Positions 9,392-17,670 of a DNA stretch of 64,000 bases are shown here, piece after piece. Origin of the DNA: Caldilineaceae bacterium (lineage in GTDB: Bacteria > Chloroflexota > Anaerolineae > Caldilineales > Caldilineaceae); the NCBI GenBank assembly GCA_022842065.1, contig JALHQH010000013.1, positions 62,001 through 126,000 of the forward strand. The letters are read 5' to 3'. A model generated the notes under the pieces. The model did no database searches. It was not told the origin of the DNA and saw only the letters and a program-made list of their open reading frames with translations. Position numbers and translations under genes: made by a program. Every line of letters starts with the position of its first letter. Within the stretch, counting starts at the first letter, position 1.

Positions 9392-10427
9392 ACAGATCAG
9401 TAAACTTTTTAGTCGCACCCCCGCGGTCCGTAATGTTACCCTCTCCGTGATCCAGGGCGAAATTCTCGCGCTCTTGGGTCCTAGCGGCTGTGGCAAGACC
9501 ACCACCATGCGTCTGATCGCGGGCTTTGAACGGCCCGACCGCGGCCAGATTACCGTTGGTGACCGCCCTGTCGCCGGCCCACAACTCTTTGTGCCGCCGG
9601 AGCAGCGTCAGGTGGGGATGGTTTTCCAGAATTACGCGCTCTTCCCGCACATGAGTGTAGCGGCCAATATCGCCTACGGCTTGGGGCGCGGTGTAGATCG
9701 TAACGCGCGCGTTGGGGCCATGTTGGAAATGGTCGGGCTAGCGGAGATGGGGCGCCGTATGCCCCATGAATTATCCGGCGGGCAGCAGCAGCGGGTGGCC
9801 TTGGCGCGCGCGCTGGCCCCGCAGCCCCAAGTCTTGTTGCTTGATGAACCATTTTCCGGGTTGGATGCCGGGCTGCGTGATCAGGTGCGCGGCGAAGTTG
9901 CCCGCATTCTACGCGAAAGCGGGGCAACGGTGATAGTCGTCACCCACAACCAGGATGAAGCGCTCTTTCTGGGGGATCGCGTCGCCGTGATGAATAGGGG
10001 CGTGGTCGAGCAGGTCGCCCCCCCCGAAGAACTTTACCTGACCCCGGCCTCACGTTTTGTGGCGGAGTTTATGGGCGCGGCCTTCTTTGTCGCTGGTGTG
10101 GCCCAGCCGCATGGGTTGGAGACTGAGCTCGGTTTTTGGCCGCAGCCGGTTGCACTGGCCGCCGGCACCCAACTCGAAGCCGCCGCGCGTCCCGATGATC
10201 TGACCCTCTTTGCCGATCCCCAGGGCACAGCCTATATTACCAACACAACCTATCGCGGTGGTTCCTACCTGTATGATGTGCGTTTACCATCCGGCACGTT
10301 GGTCCGCTGCGAAGAACCCCATACCCGTTACTACGCCCCCGGCACCGCCGTCCGCGTCGAGTTGAATCCGGGCCACGCCCTGGCCTATTTCGCCAAAATG
10401 GAGCGGCCTTTGGCGTTACCGCATTAA
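9366..10427 (+). CDS. fbpC: Ferric-iron ABC transporter ATP-binding protein (FbpC type)
   Basis: A 353-residue ABC ATPase with Walker A GPSGCGKTT, signature LSGGQQQRVALARAL, Walker B VLLLDEPFSGLD and switch VVTHNQDEAL. The C-terminal third (about 240-350) is the TOBE-type regulatory extension typical of FbpC/PotA-like ATPases and contains AAARPDDLTLF. A GTG at 9354 is an alternative start four codons earlier. It completes the fbpABC unit. The next gene lies after a 356-base gap filled with structured repeats. Confidence 0.92.
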   Translation: MSKIAVHCEQISKLFSRTPAVRNVTLSVIQGEILALLGPSGCGKTTTMRLIAGFERPDRGQITVGDRPVAGPQLFVPPEQRQVGMVFQNYALFPHMSVAANIAYGLGRGVDRNARVGAMLEMVGLAEMGRRMPHELSGGQQQRVALARALAPQPQVLLLDEPFSGLDAGLRDQVRGEVARILRESGATVIVVTHNQDEALFLGDRVAVMNRGVVEQVAPPEELYLTPASRFVAEFMGAAFFVAGVAQPHGLETELGFWPQPVALAAGTQLEAAARPDDLTLFADPQGTAYITNTTYRGGSYLYDVRLPSGTLVRCEEPHTRYYAPGTAVRVELNPGHALAYFAKMERPLALPH

Positions 10428-10450
10428 AACACCCACCCGATGCCAATCTG

Positions 10451-10541
10451 CGTTACGCAGCGTTCTCTGGCTTCGACAAGCCCTTCGCGCCCAAAGGGCC
10501 CCCGCTCAGGACGAAGCTCAGCCGCCGAACGCTGCGTAACG
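10451..10541. repeat. REP/MITE-like element with 15-bp terminal inverted repeats
   Basis: Perfect 15-base inverted repeats (10451-10465 and 10527-10541, core TTACGCAGCG) enclose a second inverted repeat built on CTTCGACAAGC and CTCAGGACGAAG. The inner sequence resembles a widespread class of short bacterial intergenic repeats. It occupies the first part of the gap after fbpC. Confidence 0.65.
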
Positions 10542-10558
10542 TCTGTCCAATAAAAAAA

Positions 10559-10683
10559 AGGCGAACCGAGCTGCCACTCGTTTCGCCTAAACTGTTGAGT
10601 CCCGCTTAGCCAGCAAAGTCTCCCCAGTCGCTCCGATCATAGCACGAACGCGACGGGAGAGCAAGTCCCGTCGCGTTTTTTTT
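10559..10683 (+). repeat. Duplicated structured RNA-like element, copy A
   Basis: This 125-base segment recurs at 16925-17120. It opens with a hairpin (AGGCGAA pairing with TTCGCCT, inner CGAG/CTCG, loop CTGCCA). A conserved single-stranded stretch containing TTGAGTCC and CTTAGCCAGC follows. It ends in a strong terminator hairpin (10647-10677) with an eight-T tail. Another hairpin (10705-10716 with 10741-10752) precedes the di-heme gene. The layout is like an attenuating leader, but it could also be a mobile terminator. I could not match it to a known riboswitch class. Confidence 0.5.
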
Positions 10684-10783
10684 ATTGGGCTCAACATTTG
10701 CGCAACGCCCACTCATTGTCCCAAGGTATGTCTCAGGGCGATGAGTGGGCGTGCCTACCGCATAAAATGAAGGATTTTAGCCG

Positions 10784-12226
10784 TTGCGAACTCTTTTTAG
10801 TCTTATTGTGTTCTTGTTGTGTCTCACCCTCTGGTGGCAGACGCCGTGGCTCGACCGTTCGCACCACAGCATGGCCGTCATGGCCGCGCCGCGGCCGCAG
10901 CCGACCAACACCGGCCCGGAAGCTGGAGAAGAATTAGCCGGCGGGCAGACGACCATCTTTAACACCACGCCTAACGCCTTTGGCCAACCGGCCCCTGGGC
11001 TGGAACGGATGGATGAATTGCTCTTTTTTGTGGGCAACTCCTTCTTCAACCAGAATTGGGTGACCGCGCCCGCCTCCACGACGGCCCGCGATGGCCTTGG
11101 TCCGCTCTTTAATGCGCGGTCGTGTGCCGGCTGCCACTTTAAAGATGGACGCGGTCGCGCCCCTGAATTTGAAGGGGAGTCGCCCACTGGTTTTCTGGTG
11201 CGGCTGAGTATCCCCGGCAAGGATCTGCACCATGCGCCGCTGGCCGATCCAACCTATGGTGGCCAGCTACAGAATCATGCTATCGAAGGGGTCACGGTCG
11301 AAGGCCGCATCCAGATCAGTTATACCGAAGTGGCCGGCACCTTTGCCGACGGCACCGCCTACAGCCTGCGCCAACCGACCTACACGCTGGTTGAGCCGGC
11401 CTATGGCAAACCCCATGCCGAGCTGCTTTCTGGGCGCGTCGCCAACCAGATGATCGGCCTGGGACTGTTGGAGGCGATCCCTGACGCAACGCTCTTGGCG
11501 CTGGCCGATCCCACCGACCGCGATGGCGATGGGATTTCGGGGCGGCCCAACTATGTCTGGGATCGTTATAACAATCGGATGGCCTTCGGGCGTTTTGGCT
11601 GGAAAGCCAATCAGCCCCATCTGTTGCAACAGGTGGCATCGGCCTTTGCCGGCGATATGGGGATTACCACCGCATTGCTGCCCGCAGCCAATTGCACAAC
11701 CCTACAGACGGACTGTCTGGCTGCACCCAATGGCGGCGCGCCGGAGATCGATGATGATGATTTCCTCAAGGTCGTGCTCTATGCCAGTTCGCTAGCGGTG
11801 CCTGCGCGCCGTGACTGGGAGGATGCCACGGTGCTACAAGGCAAACAAATTTTTAGCGCGGCCGGCTGTACCAGTTGTCACACGCCTAAACACGAAACCG
11901 GCATCCACCCCACCATCCCGGCCCTTTCCCACCAGACTATCTATCCCTATACGGATCTGCTGCTGCACGACATGGGCGACGGGCTGGCCGATGGGCGACC
12001 CGATTTTCAGGCCAACGGCAGTGAATGGCGTACGCCACCACTCTGGGGCATCGGGCTATTCGGGACGGTAAATGGCCACACCAATTACCTGCACGACGGG
12101 CGGGCCCGCAATCTGCTGGAAGCCGTGCTCTGGCATGACGGCGAGGCCGCGGCCGCCAAACAACATGTGCTACAGCTGACCCAAGCCGAGCGGGACGCGC
12201 TGCTTGCCTTTCTAAATTCGTTGTAG
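10784..12226 (+). CDS. Di-heme c-type oxidoreductase (DUF1111 family)
   Basis: A 480-residue exported protein with an N-terminal hydrophobic anchor or signal (residues 1-20) and two c-type heme sites, SCAGCHFKDGRGRAP (about residue 110) and CTSCHTPKHETG (about residue 365). These mark the di-heme oxidoreductase family also called DUF1111 or thiol oxidoreductase, related to MauG-type peroxidases. The family is commonly encoded with imelysin-type iron-regulated proteins, as here. The start is a TTG preceded by AAGGA at 10770-10774; no ATG gives a better frame. It leads the group di-heme protein, imelysin, HTTM protein. A redox role in iron uptake is inferred from context. Confidence 0.88.
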   Translation: MRTLFSLIVFLLCLTLWWQTPWLDRSHHSMAVMAAPRPQPTNTGPEAGEELAGGQTTIFNTTPNAFGQPAPGLERMDELLFFVGNSFFNQNWVTAPASTTARDGLGPLFNARSCAGCHFKDGRGRAPEFEGESPTGFLVRLSIPGKDLHHAPLADPTYGGQLQNHAIEGVTVEGRIQISYTEVAGTFADGTAYSLRQPTYTLVEPAYGKPHAELLSGRVANQMIGLGLLEAIPDATLLALADPTDRDGDGISGRPNYVWDRYNNRMAFGRFGWKANQPHLLQQVASAFAGDMGITTALLPAANCTTLQTDCLAAPNGGAPEIDDDDFLKVVLYASSLAVPARRDWEDATVLQGKQIFSAAGCTSCHTPKHETGIHPTIPALSHQTIYPYTDLLLHDMGDGLADGRPDFQANGSEWRTPPLWGIGLFGTVNGHTNYLHDGRARNLLEAVLWHDGEAAAAKQHVLQLTQAERDALLAFLNSL

Positions 12227-12307
12227 CGCGCTGCCAAACCAGTAACGGGCGATCCACGGAGACACACGAAGGCACACGAAGAAAACGGGTGCTGACGTTG
12301 ATTTGCG

Positions 12308-12313
12308 TATAAT
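12308..12313 (+). promoter_or_regulatory. Putative -10 box upstream of imelysin gene
   Basis: TATAAT, preceded by TTGCG, lies 19 bases before the imelysin ATG. No convincing -35 is seen. It would allow the imelysin/HTTM pair to be transcribed separately from the di-heme gene. Confidence 0.3.
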
Positions 12314-12331
12314 AGAAAGCTAAATGAGATA

Positions 12332-13495
12332 ATGCGAGCACTTTTGTTACGAATCGGCAGTATCATCGTCATTTTGGTCACATTGACCGCCTGCAGTTCT
12401 GCCGCAGAACCACCTGTGCCGGCGACCATAGCAACCACGCCGACGACTAGTGCCACACTGTCCGCAAGCAATGCCGTCACCGTTACAGCCACCCCGCGCT
12501 TGGATCGGCGCGCCGTGATCGCTGGCATTGTCGAGACGGTGATTCTGCCGCGGCATCGTGAATTGATGCGCGAGGCCGAGACCTTGGAAGCAGCGGTGGC
12601 CCAATTTGCCGCCCAACCCACGGTTGAAACGCTGGCTGCGTCGCAGGCACAGTGGCGCAGCACGGCAGTAGCATGGGCGCGCGTTGAACCCTTTAGCTTA
12701 CGTTTCACGATGCTAGCCGTCGGCCAGATCAAGAAATGGCCAATTAATACGAAGTTTATCGAGCAATTTATTGCCGAAGAAACCACCATCGACGAACCCT
12801 TCATTGCCTCCATTGGCTCGACTGCGAAGGGACTCGGGGCGATTGAATATTTGCTCTTTAATCCAACGTTGACGGGGGAAGAACTCGTGACCGCGCTCGT
12901 GGCCGCACCGCCGCGCTTGGCCTATCTCGATGCCTTGGCCCAAAATCTCTCGATTGCCGCCAGCGAGCTTTATGCCCTCTGGTCGCCAGAAGGGGAGAAT
13001 CGCGCGCAACAGTTGATCGATGCGGATTTTAGTGAGAGCGATGTCCAAGGCTCGATTAGCATGTTAGCTAACGAGTTGATTGTACTGCTGGAAACGATGG
13101 TCAAGACCAAAGTCGAGTACCCCCTGCGTGGGGTCTTGGCCGATCCGCAACCACAGGCCGTAGAGTCGCCCTATGCCGGTTATTCCTGGCCCCTGATGAT
13201 CGCCAATCTGCGGGGGGTGCAGCAGATTTTCCAGGCTGGGCTGGGCGACTATCTGGATCAGCTGGCGGTGTCGCCGCGCACGCCGACCCTGGCGGCGGCC
13301 ATTGATGCCCAAATTGAAGCCACGATTGCCGCCATCGCAGCGCTCGGGTTGCCCTTGGAAGTTGCCGTCATTGAGGATCCGATCCCCGTCCGGGCCGTCC
13401 GCGATCAGATCAAAGCGATCTTAGTGCTGGTAAAGGTCGATATGGCGAACCAACTGGGGATTACCGTCACCTTTAGCGACAATGATGGTGACTGA
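12332..13495 (+). CDS. Imelysin-family lipoprotein, motif-degenerate
   Basis: A 387-residue lipoprotein with a signal ending VTLTAC (Cys near residue 21) and a Thr/Ala linker. The rest matches the imelysin (peptidase M75/IrpA-like) fold, including STAKGLGAIEYLLFNPTL near residue 165. Imelysins normally carry GxHxxE here, thought to bind metal; this protein reads GLGAIE, so the His is replaced by Gly. The second imelysin at 15270 keeps the motif. The protein lies between the di-heme gene and the HTTM gene. It probably acts outside the membrane in iron handling, but metal binding at the canonical site is doubtful. Confidence 0.85.
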   Translation: MRALLLRIGSIIVILVTLTACSSAAEPPVPATIATTPTTSATLSASNAVTVTATPRLDRRAVIAGIVETVILPRHRELMREAETLEAAVAQFAAQPTVETLAASQAQWRSTAVAWARVEPFSLRFTMLAVGQIKKWPINTKFIEQFIAEETTIDEPFIASIGSTAKGLGAIEYLLFNPTLTGEELVTALVAAPPRLAYLDALAQNLSIAASELYALWSPEGENRAQQLIDADFSESDVQGSISMLANELIVLLETMVKTKVEYPLRGVLADPQPQAVESPYAGYSWPLMIANLRGVQQIFQAGLGDYLDQLAVSPRTPTLAAAIDAQIEATIAAIAALGLPLEVAVIEDPIPVRAVRDQIKAILVLVKVDMANQLGITVTFSDNDGD

Positions 13496-13498
13496 GCG

Positions 13499-14908
13499 AT
13501 GACATCGGCAAACCCGACCCTGTCTCACCGCGCCACCCGCAACCCAGGGTCGCTATCTGCGTGGCTAGCACCCTTTCAGGCGGCAACATCGATCATGCCG
13601 CTGGTGGTATTACGCATTGTCTTTGGGCTGCTCATGTGTGGCGGGGCCGTGCGCTTTATGGCCAACGGCTGGATCGACGAATTTTATCTGCAACCCGCTT
13701 TTCACTTTACCTACTACGGCTTTGGCTGGGTGAAACCGCTGCCGGGGGTGTGGCTCTATGGCGTCTATGGGCTGCTGGCGCTGAGCGCGCTGGCCATTGC
13801 TTTTGGCGCTTTTTACCGAATAAATATCATTGTCTTCTGGCTGCTCTTTACCTATACCGAGCTGCTCGACAAGACCTATTATCTGAACCATTATTATTTC
13901 ATCTCGCTGCTTAGTTTTCTGCTGATCTTTCTGCCACTACATCATAGTTTTGCCGTGGATTGTTGGCGGCAGCCAGGCCGGGCGGCCCACACTGTCCCGC
14001 AGTGGATGGTGTGGGCCGTGCGCTTACAGGTGGGATTGGTCTATTTCTTTGCCGGGGTGGCCAAACTTAACGCCGATTGGCTCTTTGACGCCCTACCATT
14101 GCGTATCTGGCTGGCGGCCAACACCGATTTTCCCCTGATCGGCGGCCTCTTTGACACCGCCTGGCTGCCCTATCTGATGAGTTGGGGCGGGGCGCTCTAT
14201 GATCTGAGCATTCCCTTCCTGCTCCTGCAGCGGCGCACCCGCCCGTGGGCATACCTGGCGGTGATCGCCTTTCACCTGCTGACGGGGCTGCTCTTTCCGA
14301 TTGGCCTCTTCCCGGCGATTATGGTCGGCTGTACGCTGGTCTTTTTTACGGCAGCAGATTTTGCGCGGCTGCGATTGACCTTGCCCACCATGCCGCGTTT
14401 GGTCACCCCCCGTCACCAAGGGGTTCCGCTAAGCGCTCCCACCCCTTGGCGGGGGCGGTTAACCCTGGGGTTGCTCGGCCTATTCTTTGTGGTGCAACTG
14501 CTTGTGCCGCTGCGCCACTGGCTCTATCCCGGCAATGTCTTGTGGACTGAAGAAGGGTACCGTTTTGCCTGGAATGTGATGTTGGCTGAGAAGACCGGCC
14601 ATGTCACCTTTACCGTGGTTGAACCGGCCAGTGGGCGGGAGTTGACGATCTTGCCCAGCGACTATTTGACCTATCAACAGGAAAAGCAGATGTCTTTCCA
14701 GCCCGACATGATTTTAGAATTCGCCCATTATCTGGCGCGCCGGCTGCAAGCGCAAGGGTTGCAAGCGGTCGCGGTCTACGCCGAAGCTTATGTCAGTTTG
14801 AATGGCCGGCCCAGTCAACTGTTGTTGGATCCCACGGTGGATTTGACCAAACAAACCAATTCGCTCTTCCCCAAACCATGGATTCGTGCGCAAGCCCTTG
14901 ATCGCTAG
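13499..14908 (+). CDS. HTTM-domain membrane protein
   Basis: A 469-residue polytopic protein with the HTTM (vitamin K-dependent gamma-carboxylase-like) domain: an N-terminal helix segment with LRIVFGLLMCGGAVRFMANGW, then PAFHFTYYGFGWVKPLPG, LDKTYYLNHYYFISLLSFLL and WAVRLQVGLVYFFAGVAKLNADW. The C-terminal ~130 residues (RFAWNVMLAEKTGHVTFTV onward) form the soluble part. HTTM proteins occur next to imelysin and di-heme genes in several phyla, but their reaction in that setting is unknown. The ATG lies 3 bases after the imelysin stop, so the two are co-translated. Confidence 0.85.
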   Translation: MTSANPTLSHRATRNPGSLSAWLAPFQAATSIMPLVVLRIVFGLLMCGGAVRFMANGWIDEFYLQPAFHFTYYGFGWVKPLPGVWLYGVYGLLALSALAIAFGAFYRINIIVFWLLFTYTELLDKTYYLNHYYFISLLSFLLIFLPLHHSFAVDCWRQPGRAAHTVPQWMVWAVRLQVGLVYFFAGVAKLNADWLFDALPLRIWLAANTDFPLIGGLFDTAWLPYLMSWGGALYDLSIPFLLLQRRTRPWAYLAVIAFHLLTGLLFPIGLFPAIMVGCTLVFFTAADFARLRLTLPTMPRLVTPRHQGVPLSAPTPWRGRLTLGLLGLFFVVQLLVPLRHWLYPGNVLWTEEGYRFAWNVMLAEKTGHVTFTVVEPASGRELTILPSDYLTYQQEKQMSFQPDMILEFAHYLARRLQAQGLQAVAVYAEAYVSLNGRPSQLLLDPTVDLTKQTNSLFPKPWIRAQALDR

Positions 14909-15051
14909 GACCCCCTTGGGCGATTTCGAAAATCAGGAAAAACGACAACAGATTCAGAAAACAACCGATGCCGCCTGCCGCCTCAGTAGATGTTTGCTGC
15001 GTGCCGCTGTCGTACACCGTCGATTAAATTTAATGGATAAGGATCCACCTT

Positions 15052-15219
15052 CGTCCCATCGGGACGGTTGACCTTATAGACAAAGCAAATAGAGTTGACA
15101 CAAAGCGGGCTGCGCATCAGGGGATGCGCAGTACACGATTGTGCCAGGTTTGATTGTGTTATCTATTAGGACCAAGAAAATCATGATATTTCTCTAAGGT
15201 CAATCGTCCCGATGGGACG
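15052..15219. repeat. Composite inverted-repeat element enclosing a dispersed repeat
   Basis: Outer arms 15052-15073 and 15198-15219 are reverse complements over 22 bases with one mismatch (core CCCATCGGGAC). Inside lies a ~99-bp repeat (15071-15169) with the palindromic centre CTGCGCATC/GATGCGCAG. A second copy of this inner repeat is at 50958-51056, with the core inverted relative to its ends. The element fills most of the 361-base gap before the second imelysin gene and resembles nested MITEs. The remainder of the gap shows no gene. Confidence 0.7.
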
Positions 15220-15269
15220 GGATAAATTAGCATAATGCGAAGTTCAACCGTCAAACGGAAAGGAATACC

Positions 15270-16565
15270 ATGAAACGTTCAATTTTACTGAGTGCCTTTG
15301 TTCTGCTCTTTTGGGTGATCGCCGGCTGTGGTGCGCCGCCAGCCGAAGAGGCCGCGCCTGCAGAAGTAGCAACTGTTGCACCCACGGCAACCAGCGCGCC
15401 CGCCGCAACCCCCGAACCAGCAACGCCGACCGTCGCGACATCTTCCGCCGTGACCACCACTGAAGATGCCTTGATACCACTCAAGCAGGAAGCTCTGGTC
15501 ACCTATGCCGATATTGTCTTTGCCAGCTATGAAGATTCGTTGGCGCTGGCCGTTGCTTTACAAGAGTCCCTGACGGCCTTTGTCGCCGACCCCAGTGTGG
15601 AGACCCATGAAGCTGCTAAAGCGGCCTGGCTCGCTTCCAACGAACCCTACGGCCAGACCGAGGCGTATCGCTTCTATGGCGGGCCGATTGATGACGAAGA
15701 TGGCCCAGAGGGCTTACTCAACGCCTGGCCGCTGGACGAAGCCTATGTTGACTATGTCGATGGCGCGCCCGAGGCCGGCATTATCAACAACCTGACCGAC
15801 TATCCAGAAATTACCAAGGATCTGATCGCCTCGCTGAACGAGGTGGGCGCAGAGGAAAATATCAGCAGTGGCTATCATGCCATCGAATTTCTGCTCTGGG
15901 GCCAGGATCAATTCGCTGACAATAACGGTCAACGGCCATTCACCGATTATGTGGTCGATGGCGGTGTGGCCAACGCCGACCGGCGTGGCCAATACTTGCT
16001 GTTGCTGGGTGAGCAGTTGGTGGAAAATCTCACGGCCGTGACCACCGCCTGGGATCCCGCGGGCGCGGACAACTACCGTAGCGAATTCCTGGCAACGGCA
16101 CCGGACGTGGCGCTCGAAAAGGTCTTGACCGGGCTGGGCGTGCTCAGCAAATCGGAATTGGCCGGCGAGCGCATGTTCACCGCGCTGGATAATCAGGATC
16201 AGGAAGATGAGCATTCCTGTTTTAGCGACAACACCCACCGCGATATTATCACCAACAACCAGGGCGTGATGAATGTCTATCTGGGCAGCTACACGCGCTT
16301 GGATGGCAGCGTCGTCAGCGGCACCGCGCTGGCCGATGTGGTGGAGGCGGTCAATCCTGAACTGAATGCCCAGATGACCGCTCTACTGGAGACGAGCATG
16401 ACGCAGGTCAACGCCATCTATGTGCCCTTCGACCAGGCGATTATCTTGCCCGAGGAGCGGACCAAAGTGCTGGACGCGGTCATGACGCTGCAAGACCAGG
16501 GCGACAAACTAGCCGAAGTGGCCACCGTATTGGGGGTGACCATCAACACAGCGCTGCCTGAGTAA
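15270..16565 (+). CDS. Imelysin-family iron-regulated lipoprotein (IrpA-like)
   Basis: A 431-residue lipoprotein (signal ending VIAGC) with an Ala/Pro/Thr linker to about residue 65, followed by a full imelysin domain. The GxHxxE signature is intact in SGYHAIEFLLWGQD (about residues 200-213). EDEHSCFSDNTHRD and GVMNVYLGSY match the IrpA/EfeO-like group, members of which are induced by iron starvation. AAAGGAATACC precedes the ATG. It is separated from the HTTM gene by repeats, so it probably has its own promoter, but it belongs functionally with the di-heme/imelysin group. A role in binding or passing iron at the outer face of the membrane is inferred from the family. Confidence 0.9.
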   Translation: MKRSILLSAFVLLFWVIAGCGAPPAEEAAPAEVATVAPTATSAPAATPEPATPTVATSSAVTTTEDALIPLKQEALVTYADIVFASYEDSLALAVALQESLTAFVADPSVETHEAAKAAWLASNEPYGQTEAYRFYGGPIDDEDGPEGLLNAWPLDEAYVDYVDGAPEAGIINNLTDYPEITKDLIASLNEVGAEENISSGYHAIEFLLWGQDQFADNNGQRPFTDYVVDGGVANADRRGQYLLLLGEQLVENLTAVTTAWDPAGADNYRSEFLATAPDVALEKVLTGLGVLSKSELAGERMFTALDNQDQEDEHSCFSDNTHRDIITNNQGVMNVYLGSYTRLDGSVVSGTALADVVEAVNPELNAQMTALLETSMTQVNAIYVPFDQAIILPEERTKVLDAVMTLQDQGDKLAEVATVLGVTINTALPE

Positions 16566-16598
16566 AACGGGCAAAACAATCTATAGGCCTTTTCAACG

Positions 16599-16687
16599 AA
16601 CGATCCACGAAAACACACGAAGTTTCACGAAGAAAAGTGGACTTCGTGTGTCTTCGCGCCCCTGGGGCACCCGCTTCGTGGATCGTT
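16599..16687. repeat. MITE-like element with 12-bp perfect terminal repeats
   Basis: Terminal inverted repeats of 12 bases (16599-16610 and 16676-16687, AACGATCCACGA) enclose imperfect repeats of CACACGAAG and CTTCGTG. A relative lies at 54425-54541, and a half-copy (GATCCACGGAGACACACGAAG-like) at 12249-12290 follows the di-heme gene. It makes up part of the 683-base gap after the imelysin gene. The segment 16688-16924 shows no gene, only an isolated TATAAT at 16831-16836. Confidence 0.65.
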
Positions 16688-16924
16688 TACATATTAAGCT
16701 GGCCTAAGCGGCATTGTGCAAATCGATTAACCTAGGTAAATTGGCTTTTAAGCCACCGTTACACACCAGCTTTACCCTCACCATAGGCTGTACTTGAAAA
16801 ATTGGTGCACAAATCCCCCGCTTTTTCGTTTATAATGCGTTTCATTCTAGATTGCCCGTCGCGTGAAGAATGGTAACCTGCCGATCACGTTATCACGATC
16901 GCTACGCTTGATCCTGTCATAAAA

Positions 16925-17120
16925 AGGCGAACCGAGCTGCCACTCGTTGCGCCTAACCTGTTGAGTCCTGCTTAGCCAGCAACGTCTCGCCAGTCGCTTC
17001 GATCATATACTTGGCTCTATCACAAATCAACACTGTTTCCACTGGAAACAGTGTTGATTTGTGACAACCGCCGGTATCACACGAACGCGACGGGCGAGTA
17101 AGCCTTGTCGCGCTTTTTTA
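16925..17120 (+). repeat. Duplicated structured RNA-like element, copy B, interrupted by a palindrome
   Basis: Second copy of the element at 10559-10683, starting with the same AGGCGAA hairpin and the CTTAGCCAGC segment, and ending with the GCGACGGG terminator stem and six Ts. In the last stem an A-T pair of copy A is C-G here, a compensatory change that supports the structure. About 70 bases (roughly 17008-17078) are inserted between the two halves and contain a perfect palindrome (17020-17040 with 17044-17064, 3-base loop). It lies upstream of the small gene at 17249 and the siderophore-binding lipoprotein. Confidence 0.5.
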
Positions 17121-17122
17121 TT

Positions 17123-17209
17123 GGGCTCATCTTCAGAAAGTGGCTATAGGGTGCGCGGTGTTGATACAACACGCACCCCATGCATACTTTGGGCAGATGA
17201 GCCTTTTTA
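17123..17209 (+). terminator. Terminator-like nested hairpin
   Basis: GGGCTCATCT (17123-17132) pairs with AGATGAGCCT (17195-17204), followed by TTTTTAT. An inner hairpin joins GGGTGCG (17149-17155) to CGCACCC (17172-17178). It lies 40 bases before the gene at 17249, so it may be a second attenuator of the leader region rather than an end-of-operon terminator. Confidence 0.4.
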
Positions 17210-17248
17210 TTTGTCTGATCGAAATAACACGCATAAGGATTACTGCTC

Positions 17249-17617
17249 ATGTGTCAACATGTGATTTTTCTCGCCGAGCGGGCGGGGCAACGCTATATCA
17301 GCCAGTGTGAACATGGCACCGTCCATTTTGTCTGGGATGGCGTTGGCCTGCACTTACCGGCGGCCGCCTTTCTCCAACTGGCGCAACGGCTGTTGGCGTC
17401 TGAATCAACCTTTCATGCCGAGATCAACCAGACCAAACAAGAACATTTTTATCTGCAAGTCGGCCGGATGATGGTGGCCCTGCCATTGGATGCCTATCTG
17501 CTGGTCATCCGCATGATCGAAGAGGCGTTACCCCAGATGCAGCGGCACGATCAGGCTGATCAAGCGGCCCCGCGCTTAACCTTTCCCCAAAAATGTCGGT
17601 CGGTCGTGCTCAACTAA
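17249..17617 (+). CDS. Small uncharacterised protein in iron cluster (possibly DUF6686-like)
   Basis: A 122-residue soluble protein. The N-terminus carries Cys and His residues (MCQHVIFLAE, ISQCEHGTVHFVWDGVGLHL), suggesting a small metal site. A helical middle (FLQLAQRLL) and a segment with VGRMMVALPLDAYLLVIRMI follow. The CxHG...F...L.L pattern recalls DUF6686, a family reported beside iron-transport genes, but the match is from memory and weak. AAGGAT lies 10 bases before the ATG. The next gene, an iron-siderophore binding lipoprotein, begins 53 bases after the stop, so the two probably form an operon. Confidence 0.6.
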   Translation: MCQHVIFLAERAGQRYISQCEHGTVHFVWDGVGLHLPAAAFLQLAQRLLASESTFHAEINQTKQEHFYLQVGRMMVALPLDAYLLVIRMIEEALPQMQRHDQADQAAPRLTFPQKCRSVVLN

Positions 17618-17670
17618 GGTTTGTCACCCAACCAGCTACCAAGCTCCTGCAAAATTCGAGGAAAAAGACA

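Noticed and set aside
10559..10683. Known riboswitch (cobalamin, c-di-GMP, TPP or glycine)
   Set aside because: Segments such as GCCACTCG and AGCCAGC recall pieces of these classes, but the conserved core sequences are absent.
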